This document shows, piece by piece, positions 1 to 9,674 of a DNA stretch of 64,000 bases. Position 1 is the first letter of the stretch. Every line of letters begins with the position of its first letter. The translations under genes were made by a program, and so were the position numbers. A model generated the notes under the pieces. The model made no database searches, had not been told where the DNA came from, and was given only the letters and a program-made list of their open reading frames with translations. This stretch comes from Micrococcaceae bacterium Sec5.7 (GTDB lineage: Bacteria > Actinomycetota > Actinomycetes > Actinomycetales > Micrococcaceae). The DNA is taken from contig CP144169.1 in the NCBI GenBank assembly GCA_039636785.1, positions 434,001-498,000 of the forward strand. The letters run 5' to 3'.

Positions 1-2
1 CC

Positions 3-80
3 TGCCCTGAGCAGGTACGGAAGTTCCGGGACGCCGGGGTTCAGGATGAGGTGGCTGCGGTCAATCGGCAGCAAAGGTAG
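3..80 (+). CDS. C-terminal tail of a gene entering from the left (partial)
   Basis: One frame is open from the window edge to a TAG at 78-80 and encodes a charged tail ending DEVAAVNRQQR. Codon use looks coding (GC-rich third positions), but 25 residues are too few to assign a family. It may simply be a chance open frame. Confidence 0.25.
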   Translation, partial: CPEQVRKFRDAGVQDEVAAVNRQQR

Positions 81-447
81 CCTCGATGCTCGCGGCCCAG
101 TAGCGGCGAGGGCCGACTCTCATCTGCGATGTGTACAGCTTCGGTAAGCCTGATAGATCGCGTACGTATTCTACGATGACGACCGCGACAAACAGCATCC
201 TTCGTCCGGCGAAATTGCCGGCATAGCCGCGTCGTCGTCTCCGATACTAACTACCAGTTCAAGAATGCTGACCACGGAGTGGTGCTGATTGTCCTTGACC
301 GGGCTTCAAGAGCGGTTTGGCTCCCTTTGCTCTTGCTGAAAGCTGTGTATGCGAACGTGTTCGCTCCAGCCATATTCCGCCGGCTTCAAGTTCACTTCAA
401 TGTTTTGTTCGTCGAGGGAAAATCGGGGCCCATTGGCGTCCTTCGAA
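81..447. other. gap without a recognisable gene
   Basis: About 370 bases with only short open frames that overlap each other and lack coding character. The HD/phosphoribosyltransferase gene on the minus strand ends at 448, so any terminator for it would lie here. I saw no strong hairpin. Confidence 0.4.
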
Positions 448-2808
448 CTAGCCGGCCTTCCACACAGCAGTCAGCGTCGCCGTCGGCGTATTAAACGCAC
501 TGAGGCGAATAACGCCCTCGTTGCCGTATCCGAGTTTGCGCTGCTCCCGCCAGTCCTCGGGCTTGGCTCTCTTGTCAAGGAGCACTTCATATCCGACGCG
601 TCCGGCGAAGTTTCGGAAATCCTCCCATGGGAGCTGGGGATACTTGACGCTCAACGACTGGATCGTCTCCACCGAAGCCCCTTCGTTCGCGACGAAGACA
701 GTCCCCGTAAGCCCCAGCTTGTCTAGGCCCTGCTCCAGGTAAGCCTTTCCTCCGGACAGTGACGCGAGAAAAATAAAATGCAAAGGTGTTTTGCGAAGCA
801 AGTCGCGGAGGCGTTCCTCCAATGGCGGGCGTTCCTCATCGAGGGGATCAGGTGCAGTCTCCCCGAGCCACCCGGCGAGGATGTTCATCGCGGACCGACC
901 TGTGCCAAGAAGGTCGTCCACGAAAATGATTGGGTCCCCTGAAATGAGGGCGTCCTCCAGTGTCCGCACTGTCCAGTTTATTGCTGATGCTAAGTCATTA
1001 GCGAAGTAAGTCAGGACGGAGGAGCCGTCCTTGGGCGCGCCCAAGGACGTTAGCGCAGCCGTTGTAACTTCCGGCCGGGACAGGTGGAACGCGTTCAGCG
1101 CCACGGCGACTTCGTCGCGGCCGAGGAACTGAATGTTTTCGAGCACGATCAGAGCGCAGTCGATGAGGTCTTCGGGGAATTGAGCCAGCCAGTCCAGCAG
1201 CCGGCCGTCGTTGAGCTTGCTTTCACTCACGCGGCCACTCTCCTGCTCGGTGACCGGGCCTGCGTATCCTGAAAGTCTGGCGCGGATTCGTCCGAGCCAA
1301 GGCACTACGTCGGCCTTCAGGAGGCGGCCCGGAACTGGTTCGAGGTCGCGTGGTTTGTTCTGGTAGAAATTTTCCGCCTGGAGCGTCCGCTTCAGCTTGT
1401 CGACGATCGCCGGGTCGTGCCGTGAGTACGCCTGGTGGCCGCGGGGCACCCGCAATTCAAATTCTGTACGGAACACTACTTCGGTCGCAACGTGCACAAG
1501 ATCAGCGATGTCCCTGGGGGCAAACACGTACCCAAGGTCGCGAACGTTGACGTAAGCGTCAACCCAAGCACGTGTATCTGCTTGGATCCGGTCGACCGGG
1601 GCGAGCTGGCCAACGCTGTCGATCAGGTAAGCACGGCTCGGATCGGGCTTCCGGTCGATAGTCTTGTTCGCCGGCGGGTCGAGGGCGATGTACGCTTCCA
1701 GATCACCGTAGCGGTCCAACGTCCCCGACAAGTTAGCCAATCCAGCGATTTCACGGGTATTTGCAGCAATGCTGGCGATGACTTCAGCTCGGCTTTCCGG
1801 GTCGCCAGCCGCCCGGAATAGCTGGTCGAAGGCGACCCGCTGTTCCTCCGCCCCGCGGTAGTCGTTGTTGGGCAGGACGCTCGCGAAGGCGAACGCGCGG
1901 ACGAAGAGGTCTCGCTTGCGAAGACGATCGGCGATGTCAGCCGCCGTTGAGAACATGTCGGCACGCTCCTGACCATCCTGCAGGGCGTGAGCTTCGAGCC
2001 ACTCGACAGTGATATCCAGTAGCTGCTCATCGTTGAGAGCAAACGGAACCATGGCTGGGTTCTCGTGCAGGTAGATGAGTGCGCGACTGCAAATTGAGGC
2101 AACCATCGCCTCGGCTGCCCGGACCTTATGGTGGCGGTAAATCTTGTCAAACATAAGCGAGCGTCCAAGCGCCACCTCATCCAGTGTGGCAGCCCCTGAG
2201 CTGGCAATGCCGATTATGAGGTGGCCGGTGCTGCCGCAGGCGTCGACGAGACGTCCGAGCTCCGGGGGAAGGTCATGGCTGCTGACCAATGCGGCCCTGA
2301 CCTTCTGGGTCAGCCGTGTAAAGTCAGTGACCACGGGGACTCCGCACATCTTGGCGTCGCGGGCCATATAGTCCATCTTGTCGGCGTCGAAGGGGCCGCT
2401 AATCAATTCGTGGAGCTGCGGGTACTGGTTGTTCATGGGCTGACCAACCACAGCCCGCGCCATTTCCTCCGGTTTTACCAGTGACGCTGCGAGTTCGGCG
2501 ACGCGCAGCGCTTCGGCAAGAAGACGGGCGAACGGCTCGCTGCCCAAGATATAGAACGCCGCCATTTCCGAGAGCTGCAACAAGGAATCGCGGCCGAGGG
2601 ACGCACGGAACTCGCGCCGGAGAGCTTCCACATCGTCATAGAACAGAGCATTCTCGATGACGTGTGACATCACACCGTGCCAACGTCGTGGCACAGTCCG
2701 GTCAGGCGGAGCAGCAGGCGCAAATTGGGGCTGATGAATGCGGCGGTATCTCCAATTCCTCCTAGTGCCTTCGCTTTTCTCGGAACTCCTAAGCAGACCT
2801 GGCGCTAC
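448..2808 (-). pseudogene. HD-domain / phosphoribosyltransferase-like fusion protein, frameshifted in the HD motif
   Basis: The long frame (reading down from about 2670, MSHVIENALFYDD...) carries the rest of an HD-type phosphohydrolase domain and, near its C-terminus, a PRPP-loop-like segment (IIFVDDLLGTGRSAMN) followed by a tail typical of phosphoribosyltransferase-like domains. The metal-binding His-Asp pair is not in this frame. It sits just upstream in another frame as LTGLCHDVG (HD codons at 2685-2690), and adding one C at about 2678-2680 would give HDVGHGVMSHVIE, the normal motif. The upstream frame closes at a TAG near 2806, so the extreme N-terminus is also missing or further shifted. 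Related HD-PRTase proteins are thought to act in nucleotide-linked conflict systems; that role is inference here. The fault could be a read error or a real mutation. Confidence 0.6.
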
Positions 2809-3082
2809 CTCTTCTCGAGGAGGAGACCCGACCGCCTCGATGCCGGGGGAACAGGATCTTGTTGGCTTTACACACGCCGGGCAACCACCTGCCGGCGTTC
2901 CGCTGCACCTCAGAATCCGAAGGAATGACCTAATGCAGGGGCCCGAGTCGTTCATCAACCACCGCAGCCTGATCGCCGTGAGTCGCCCCGGGAGTGTCTA
3001 ATAAGGAAAAATGCGATGAGTCGTTGTTTGCCACGGCTGTAGTTGATTCGTTCAACAACACGTTTCTTCTTGCCAGCGACAA

Positions 3083-3346
3083 GTTCACTGCCCGCGGCAC
3101 CTGCACGACGTGGCCAACGTCCTGGAACTCCGGCGCGAGCACCGGCTGCAGCCGGTCATGCCGGCGCTGAACGACCAGTTGGCCGACGACCCCAGTTCCG
3201 GCCGGCACCAGCTGGTGCTCACCGACGCCCGCGGCGAGGGCCTGTGGCGTGTGGGTAGCCCGGAGGTGCTGCGGCGGGCGGACCGGCTGGAGTTCTCCGA
3301 AGGGGCCGACTGGTCCGACGCCGGCATCGGCACCAATGCGGGCTGA
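3083..3346 (+). pseudogene. fragment of a GAF-domain transcriptional regulator
   Basis: The frame reads ...VANVLELRREHRLQPVMP... and ends GADWSDAGIGTNAG-stop. This is the start of the GAF sensor domain of sigma-54-activator-type or GAF/Fis regulators, where GxGTNA normally continues into IGTAL. Here it stops at once, and the N-terminus is also missing. Only about 85 codons remain of a gene that is usually over 400 codons. It abuts the broken HD gene, which marks this as a decayed boundary of the accessory region. Confidence 0.6.
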
Positions 3347-3752
3347 TCATGAGATGCGCGTTGTGCGAAAGAACACATCGGGGGTGGGCCTTGCTGTGGG
3401 GGGGGGTTCCATATTCGACTCCCGGCGTCTTCAACACTTGACACCGGCGACGCTCTGCAGACAGCGCCCTAGCCTCAAGAAAGTCGGTGTCATACCCATG
3501 GCGTAGCTTCGATGTCGACAGAAAAACCTGCATCGCGGGGCGCCGTCCGACACAGTCACCGTACTACCTTCATCACGGTAGCCGTGCTAGCTAAACGGAG
3601 TCTAGCCAACACGGCGCTCTACTGTGCCGGGACCGGGTTGCCGGATCCGGTAGCCTATTCAAAGCGATGTAGGCGATTGAAAACTCCACCGCCAAGGAGA
3701 ATCGGACTCAGGTTCGGCCCGAGGCGGCGGCCACAGTAAGGAATCCAGGCCA
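3347..3752. other. intergenic gap upstream of the methyltransferase
   Basis: No credible gene. It includes a run of nine G at 3398-3406. From about 3540 onward it should hold the promoter of the restriction-modification operon, but I could not pick a convincing -10/-35 pair. Confidence 0.4.
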
Positions 3753-4772
3753 GTGCAAACTACAACTGCGGAACCCATCACCAAGCGGCGTCCCCCGCTG
3801 AAGTTGGCATCCTTCTTCGCGGGAATTGGCGGGTTCGACCTCGGATTCCACCAGGCCGGCATTAAGTCGGTCTACCAGTGCGAGATTGACTCGTTCTGCT
3901 CTGAAGTACTCGCTCACCACTGGCCTGCTGTTCAGCGGGACAGAGATATTAAGGAAGTGGTCCTAAGTGAAATCCCCAAAGCCGATATCTGGAGCGCCGG
4001 ATTCCCTTGCCAGGATGTCTCATTGGCACGAGCAAGGGAAAGAGCTGGGCTTAAAGGGGCAAGATCTGGACTCTTTTACGACTTCGCTGAACTACTTGGA
4101 GGAGCTCTTCCCGAAACTGTCCTCCTTGAAAACGTCCCAGGCCTACTTTCATCGCACGAAGGACGAGATTTTGGAATCGTCATTCATACGCTGGCCGAAC
4201 TCGGGTATGGCGTGGCGTGGCGCGTCCTTAACAGTAAAAACTTCGGAGTCCCCCAGAGTCGTCAAAGAGTCTACATTGTTGGATGTCGTGACAACCCAGA
4301 ACGTGCCGCTTCGATACTTTTTGAGCCCGAACGCGGCACAGGGCATCTTGAGACGGGTAGAAAGCCAGGGGAGAAAACTATTTCCCCCTTTATGGAGCGC
4401 GCTTCAAAAGATGGCAGAGAAAACCTCGACGGCAGCGGACTAGCCGTCCCAAAGCTGTCATTCTGCCTCTCTGCAACGACTGGTCGCCACACCGGTACAG
4501 ACTGGAGTCGAACTTACGTGGCCTACGACGCAGCGGCGCGGAGGCTGACTCCTGCCGAATGTGAAGGGCTCCAGGGGTTCCCCGACTCATGGACGCTCCC
4601 CCTCGGCTGGAGTGACGACTCGACATCAGACAGCGCTAGATATCACGCCTTGGGAAACGCCGTGTCCGTACCAGTCATCGCTTGGCTAGCGGATCGCATC
4701 AAAGCATCAATTTCGATGCCGACAGCGACTGAAACGGCGGTCGGGTTACAAAGTGAAATTCTGACTGCATGA
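3753..4772 (+). CDS. DNA (cytosine-5-)-methyltransferase
   Basis: A 339-residue C5 methyltransferase with the family motifs in order: SAM-binding SFFAGIGG (residues 20-27), catalytic GFPCQDVS (Cys near 87), LLENVPG (about 125-131), QSRQRVYIVG (about 168-177), and the C-terminal GLQGFP and ALGNAVSVP segments that flank a short target-recognition region. The GTG start is chosen because AAGGA lies about ten bases upstream and it keeps motif I at the usual depth. The stop overlaps the start of the next gene (ATGA), so it is translationally coupled to the McrB-like NTPase. It probably protects host DNA from the adjacent McrBC-like nuclease. The recognition sequence cannot be read from the protein. 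Confidence 0.93.
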   Translation: MQTTTAEPITKRRPPLKLASFFAGIGGFDLGFHQAGIKSVYQCEIDSFCSEVLAHHWPAVQRDRDIKEVVLSEIPKADIWSAGFPCQDVSLARARERAGLKGARSGLFYDFAELLGGALPETVLLENVPGLLSSHEGRDFGIVIHTLAELGYGVAWRVLNSKNFGVPQSRQRVYIVGCRDNPERAASILFEPERGTGHLETGRKPGEKTISPFMERASKDGRENLDGSGLAVPKLSFCLSATTGRHTGTDWSRTYVAYDAAARRLTPAECEGLQGFPDSWTLPLGWSDDSTSDSARYHALGNAVSVPVIAWLADRIKASISMPTATETAVGLQSEILTA

Positions 4773-6376
4773 AAGCCTTCGTTTGCAGACTCGGACCCAG
4801 GGTTGTAGTAAAGGGTCAGGCCCGCGGAACGCTGATTGATCCGATAAACCCCGGTTCGTCGGATCAATCCGACTATTTCACCTCCACGGTCATGCAGGGG
4901 ACGCTGCCAGATCAATTGACCGTTGAGTTCGGCCAGCCACCCAAACGTCAGAATAGTCATACTCTGGCAACAGACGACATGATCATCCTGCTCTTGGGTG
5001 CTACAGACTTCCGAGGATCGACTAACAAAAGAGGCGTCGTCGGGGTTGGTCGTGTTGCCGACCTTGAGTATTCGGGACAGGGACCGTCCGAGCGCTGCAA
5101 AATGACAGTATCCCGCATCGTCGCTTTCAACCCTCTGATCGATTTGCGAGTACTCCAGGCCCAAGAGTGGTTCGGTCCATCAGAGTTGTTGCACGTGCCA
5201 GCATTTGGTTTCAGTGGCAAGACTCCTGCGCAGAACATCCTCAAGTGCTATATGGACAAATGGTCCGCGGAAGAGATCGACATGCAAGTGCGCTCGATTC
5301 TTGGGACGTTTCAAGGAGCTGACCCCGGTTTCTCTGATCGATTGGCTTTGAAAGATCCCGAGTTGGGCAACTTGGTTCCGCCAATCGATCCGGAGTGGGA
5401 GCCCCGCGAAGCTACAAGCACCGAATCCCGCCGGAGTGAAGCATCCGCTCGGCCTCCTCAGACGGTCGAGGAACTAGCGGAGCGCCTTTACCTACCGGTG
5501 GTAAGCGTTCTTGAAATGATCTGGGTTCTCGAAAAGAAGCAGTCACTAATTTTATCGGGCCCCCCTGGAGTCGGCAAGACTTATATCGCTCGTGAAATTT
5601 CTCAATTCATGTTCGGTACAAATGTTGATTTCGTTCAATTTCATCCGTCTTATAGCTACGAGTACTTCGTCTCTGGCTATCGGCCGTCGATTGAATCGGA
5701 GACACTCAAATATGATCTTTCGTCCGGACCGCTCCTTGACATACTTCACGACGCGGAGTCTGCGGAGAGTGATGTGCGATTTGGACTGATAATCGATGAA
5801 ATAAATAGATCAAACGTATCGGCAGTTTTTGGAGAATTGTTGACTGCACTTGAATATAGAGGCATTCCAGTACGGTTGCAGTATGGATCGCCCTATGATG
5901 AGCGCGGTGAGTTCATTGTCCCGGACAACTTCTACATTGTGGCCACAATGAACCGCGCTGATAGATCGGCCGGTAACTTCGACGCAGCCCTGCGCCGTCG
6001 TTTTGGGTTCTTCGACTGCTACCCTACCGAAGAGCCATTTCGGTCCGTCTTGCGCAAATTTATCGAATCTAAAGACCATGATCAAGCCTGGATTGCAAAC
6101 TGGATCAATGAGATCAATGAGCTCATACCGGATCCTGATTTCTCTATTGGCGCGTCCTTCTTCATGGGAAGCATTGAACTCAGCGACGACGAAATATCTA
6201 GGATATTTAAATTTGAGTTGACTCCGTATCTTCATGGCAAGTTCGGCTCCTCAAGTGCCTTTGAATTCCTGCTCAACCTTTCACCCGATGTAGCGCGGAA
6301 TCGATACAGTGACCCAATTACCCAGTCTACGGACTCGGCTACTGAGGCCGCGCTCGGCGATGCAAATCAAGCTTAG
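4769..6376 (+). CDS. McrB-like AAA+ NTPase, restriction subunit
   Basis: A 535-residue protein. Residues from about 255 onward form an AAA+ module of the McrB (GTPase) type: Walker A GPPGVGKT near 264-271, Walker B LIIDEINRSN near 337-346, and the McrB-family sensor/arginine-finger segment VATMNRADRSAGNFD near 391. The first 190 residues are unlike the AAA+ part and may be a DNA- or base-recognition domain; I see no motif that fixes its family. It starts inside the stop codon of the methyltransferase and overlaps the nuclease gene at its 3' end, so the three genes form one operon. Low GC and AT-rich codons contrast with the rest of the window and point to transfer. Confidence 0.88.
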   Translation: MKAFVCRLGPRVVVKGQARGTLIDPINPGSSDQSDYFTSTVMQGTLPDQLTVEFGQPPKRQNSHTLATDDMIILLLGATDFRGSTNKRGVVGVGRVADLEYSGQGPSERCKMTVSRIVAFNPLIDLRVLQAQEWFGPSELLHVPAFGFSGKTPAQNILKCYMDKWSAEEIDMQVRSILGTFQGADPGFSDRLALKDPELGNLVPPIDPEWEPREATSTESRRSEASARPPQTVEELAERLYLPVVSVLEMIWVLEKKQSLILSGPPGVGKTYIAREISQFMFGTNVDFVQFHPSYSYEYFVSGYRPSIESETLKYDLSSGPLLDILHDAESAESDVRFGLIIDEINRSNVSAVFGELLTALEYRGIPVRLQYGSPYDERGEFIVPDNFYIVATMNRADRSAGNFDAALRRRFGFFDCYPTEEPFRSVLRKFIESKDHDQAWIANWINEINELIPDPDFSIGASFFMGSIELSDDEISRIFKFELTPYLHGKFGSSSAFEFLLNLSPDVARNRYSDPITQSTDSATEAALGDANQA

Positions 6377-7556
6377 GGAAACCGAGACTTCGAATATTCC
6401 CGTCCTACTGAAATTTCGTGAGATGGAATCGATTCGGAATATCCGATACGGATCTACTGCACAAAGCAAGGGTTCGAAAGTAGTTGAGGTTCTTCCCGGG
6501 GGGCGCGAGGGAGAGTACTACCTCGCCGCGAAGGAAATCGTGGGAGCGTTCACGGTTGGCGACATCGAAGTGGTCATTGAGCCTAAATGCGGAAACGATC
6601 GGCTGAGCATGATGCTCGCAGCTGCGGTCCCCAAAGTCCGTTCAGCTACCGGAACAGTGCACCTCGATGATGGTTCCCTCCGGGACCATTTGGCCAACCA
6701 ATTCCTGCAGCAGTTCGTGGAAGCCTCAGCTGAAGGGCACTTCGAGACGTATCAGAGACGGCGCTCTATCGGCACCCGCCCTCGTGGCCAGATTGACTTC
6801 TCCAGACTGGGCAATGGTCTTCCGTCCCCAGTTGCCTATCACCACGACGAGTTCACGTCCAGGAACACGCTCAACGCATTCTTAGCCGCTGTCTTGTCCC
6901 AGATTACTCACAGCTACGGCCTGGGCAATTCCACGGGAAGGATGGCCAAACTCAGCCTGGAAGATCTGGGCGTCGTACCAACGAATTCCGCCCTAAACGA
7001 CATCGAGCTCGCTCTAGAACTTTCTCCCGATGCCCCTTACTCCAACTGCATCAGAACGGGTGCACTGATATTGGCCGGGGCCGGTGTAGTGACCACCGCC
7101 GGCGACTTAGCGAGCCATGGATTACTATTCCAAATGTCAAGGGTGTTCGAGTCTTTCGTGACTCGGACAGTTATCGATGAGGCTCAACGGTCAGGCCTGG
7201 GGTGGGAGGTTCAGGGAAGAGGTCGAGCTCAGTTTTTGGATGCAGAAGAAGAACTTCGTTTAATGCCGGACATATGCGTGGGAACCAACAGCAACAATGC
7301 AAAGCTAACCATTATTGATGCTAAATATAAGTTCTTGAGCGGCCATCCATCGCGTTCCGATATATACCAGATGATGGCCTACTGTGAAGCCTACGATACC
7401 GACGTTGGTGTAATAGTCGGAATGGGATCGGGTCCGGACACCGTCCTATACACTCAGAAGCCGAAGCTCAAAATACACTGCATCAGGCTGGACCTGATGA
7501 CCGGCGATCCCGAAGAGATCCTCAGGAAAATCCGTTCCACGGTACTACGAACCTAA
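6360..7556 (+). CDS. McrC-like restriction endonuclease subunit
   Basis: I chose the ATG at 6360 (MQIKLRETET...), which overlaps the end of the McrB gene by 17 bases; an ATG at 6309 would bury 51 more bases in the upstream gene. The 398-residue product has the McrC layout: an N-terminal beta-rich interaction part and a C-terminal PD-(D/E)xK nuclease core, visible as LMPDICVG (about residues 301-308) followed by IIDAKYK (about 319-325). In McrBC the nuclease cuts DNA translocated by the McrB ring. Paired with a cognate C5 methyltransferase, the arrangement resembles LlaJI-type systems (McrB/McrC homologues used as a classical restriction pair) more than a methyl-dependent type IV enzyme. Confidence 0.88.
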   Translation: MQIKLRETETSNIPVLLKFREMESIRNIRYGSTAQSKGSKVVEVLPGGREGEYYLAAKEIVGAFTVGDIEVVIEPKCGNDRLSMMLAAAVPKVRSATGTVHLDDGSLRDHLANQFLQQFVEASAEGHFETYQRRRSIGTRPRGQIDFSRLGNGLPSPVAYHHDEFTSRNTLNAFLAAVLSQITHSYGLGNSTGRMAKLSLEDLGVVPTNSALNDIELALELSPDAPYSNCIRTGALILAGAGVVTTAGDLASHGLLFQMSRVFESFVTRTVIDEAQRSGLGWEVQGRGRAQFLDAEEELRLMPDICVGTNSNNAKLTIIDAKYKFLSGHPSRSDIYQMMAYCEAYDTDVGVIVGMGSGPDTVLYTQKPKLKIHCIRLDLMTGDPEEILRKIRSTVLRT

Positions 7557-7694
7557 CCGCATCCTCCGGAATCTGGACTGCAACATCAATGGGCCACTCC
7601 GAGCGACTTTCGCCGGTGTGGCCAATTAGCTTTAGGCTCTCGAGTAGCTTTTCCGAAGCATGAGAGAGACGCGCGGTGCGCGCTCATACGTTTT

Positions 7695-8570
7695 TCAGAC
7701 TATTGCAACGCCTAGCTGTTGCCTTGGCGCAGCTTCAAAGGAGACAGCGTCCAGATTGCACGATTTTGCCAGGTCTCCCGGGAGCCGATATAAGCCAGGT
7801 CCTTTGGGCGAACCGAATCCGTAAAGCCGGTACAGGTGGTAGAGCTCTGGAGCAGCACCCGAGACCCGGACTTCCCCTCGCGTGACGAAGAAGGGCACGT
7901 CAATCGCGTACTTGGTAGTCTTGACCTCGATCCACTTTTCGCGGCCTGAGTGGTCAAATGAAAGTACGTCGTAGCCAAGGCCATCCCCTTTCGTTTGAGC
8001 CACGTGCTCAACGCGGTCTGCAAGCTTCGTTCGTCCGATGCTGTGAAGAAAGGTTCGCTCGCGCCTTGCCACGGCCAGCTCGCCGGCCAAGCCAAGCGCC
8101 CGGTTGGCTGCTTCCAGTTGAAGATAGTCTCTCTTATAGGGCCGCGCCATTACCCGGCCATGCAGAAGGTCAGTGATTACCTCGGGCGGCGCGTCTGCCT
8201 CACGTGTGATGTCAATCGGCCCTAACGGCGCATTATCTAAGAGCCTAGACTCCAATATCTCATCCAGCGATTTTCGATGTTCCAGCTCGCCAAGAACGGC
8301 CTCTACTAGGCTGCGCTGATAATTTGCCAGAGGCGACAGGCCACGCAGGTGTGGGTAGCCGAGACCCACCAGCACTGCGCTGATGTTGCTCATTTTGAAT
8401 GATATTGATTTCAAGCTTCGCGAACCGAATTGTTCTGATAGGTCGCGATAAACACCGGCCTTGACGAATTTCTGCCCCCGGACGTCCATCACAAGCAGGT
8501 CAAAATATTTTGTCACTGTGGCACTAACTTCATCGTCAGTCCACGGTTTACCCGTTTCTCCCATAAACAT
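7695..8570 (-). CDS. DUF3883 domain-containing protein
   Basis: A 291-residue protein. The N-terminal half (W-T-D-D-E-V..., SLKSISFKMSNISAVLVGLG) matches the helical region often found at the start of restriction-linked DUF3883/HNH proteins. The C-terminal half is DUF3883: WIEVKTTKYAIDVPFFVTRG near residues 206-226, a core resembling PD-(D/E)xK folds with the E-x-K pair visible, then a tyrosine- and leucine-rich tail. It is convergent with the McrC gene and belongs to the same low-GC island. A DNA-binding or nuclease accessory role is likely from the family. The Shine-Dalgarno is weak, and an ATG six bases inside (8564) is possible. Confidence 0.8.
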   Translation of the reverse strand: MFMGETGKPWTDDEVSATVTKYFDLLVMDVRGQKFVKAGVYRDLSEQFGSRSLKSISFKMSNISAVLVGLGYPHLRGLSPLANYQRSLVEAVLGELEHRKSLDEILESRLLDNAPLGPIDITREADAPPEVITDLLHGRVMARPYKRDYLQLEAANRALGLAGELAVARRERTFLHSIGRTKLADRVEHVAQTKGDGLGYDVLSFDHSGREKWIEVKTTKYAIDVPFFVTRGEVRVSGAAPELYHLYRLYGFGSPKGPGLYRLPGDLAKSCNLDAVSFEAAPRQQLGVAIV

Positions 8571-9077
8571 GCTGCCAGGTTATAGCACCATGCTTCCGTT
8601 CCGTGACTACGCCAGACGACAGTCCGCGCGTCGAGGCAGTATGGACTGTTCATGGATGGTTTCGTGGACGGGCTATCAGGCTCGTAGTCCAGTCAGATGA
8701 AGTTCAGATTCACAATAGCCCCTGGTCGGAACGTCACCTCGCTGACCCCTTGAGTTGTGAAAGACTTGGTGAAATTCGAATTTTCGCGGACTCGCCGCAG
8801 TTAGAATGCTCAGCATCAGGGAGGCTGTCGATGGGCAGTGATAATCGGAACTTTCACGACGGTCCCGCCTAGATGCCACTAACGCATGGGCTAGAGACGG
8901 TGCCGGCCGCTCGCAACCCATCGCCCGGCGAAAGACTGCCGCACCGGCTCGGCCGGAGACCCGTAGCCGCCCGATGAATTTCGTGCAGTTGCCCCCTAGA
9001 ACGAAAGCTGCCTCTCGCCGTGTCTGCGCATGTAGCTCGCTACCACTCACTAAATAGTGATCTTGAAAGGAAAGAAA
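8571..9077. other. divergent intergenic region between the DUF3883 and TIR genes
   Basis: About 500 bases with no convincing gene on either strand. It must carry the promoters of both divergent defence genes. I saw no clear inverted repeat operator. Confidence 0.4.
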
Positions 9078-9674
9078 GTGGAGAAAGTATTCTTGTCCCA
9101 CACTGGGGTCGATAAGGCCGTGGTTCGACGAGTAAACGCTGAACTAGCCTTACTCGGCGCCGAAACATTTTTTGATGAGCTCGGTGTGCTAAACGGACAA
9201 ATAATCGGCGACTGGATCGACACGGCTCTAGAAGCGACAAGCTTGTTTGCCCTATTTTGGTCAGCGGACGCCGCATCCGCCCCATGGGTCAAGACTGAAT
9301 GGACAGCGGCGCACTGGAAGTTTGTAAAAGAGCCGGAGCGTTTCATTGTAGTAAGGCTTGACGACACGGCGGTCCCAGCTCTCCTCGCATCGAAAAAGTG
9401 GATTGATGCGCGGATGGACGTCAGCACTGTAGCAAGGGAGCTATTGGGCTTGACCAGCCCAGCCAAGCTTCTGAAAGCGGTCCAAAATACGCTTGAGTCC
9501 TGGAGCATTCGGATTGAGAGCTACCCAGGAATTGGCCCCCTTGCAGGCTGCGGTGGCTGTGGAGCTGGGCTGGAAGCCATAAGCGTGAGCACTCAAACAG
9601 ACTACGCACGAGACGATGAGTACATCGAAGCCCGTTGTATCCAGTGCGGATGGTGGACTGGCGGCGAGATCTGA
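9078..9674 (+). CDS. TIR-domain protein with C-terminal CxxC pairs
   Basis: The GTG at 9078 has AAAGG seven bases upstream and begins VEKVFLSHTGVDKAVV, the first strand and loop of a TIR domain; an in-frame GTG at 9057 lacks a ribosome site. The domain runs to about residue 135 and includes WVKTEW with a Glu near residue 74, the position of the catalytic glutamate in NAD-cleaving TIR proteins. The last 60 residues are separate and carry CGGCGAG and, some 36 residues on, CIQCGWW: two CxxC pairs that look like a zinc ribbon. It lies next to restriction genes. Bacterial TIR proteins in this setting usually deplete NAD as anti-phage effectors. No partner gene (SIR2, Thoeris-like ThsA) is adjacent, so how it is triggered is unknown. 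Confidence 0.82.
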   Translation: MEKVFLSHTGVDKAVVRRVNAELALLGAETFFDELGVLNGQIIGDWIDTALEATSLFALFWSADAASAPWVKTEWTAAHWKFVKEPERFIVVRLDDTAVPALLASKKWIDARMDVSTVARELLGLTSPAKLLKAVQNTLESWSIRIESYPGIGPLAGCGGCGAGLEAISVSTQTDYARDDEYIEARCIQCGWWTGGEI

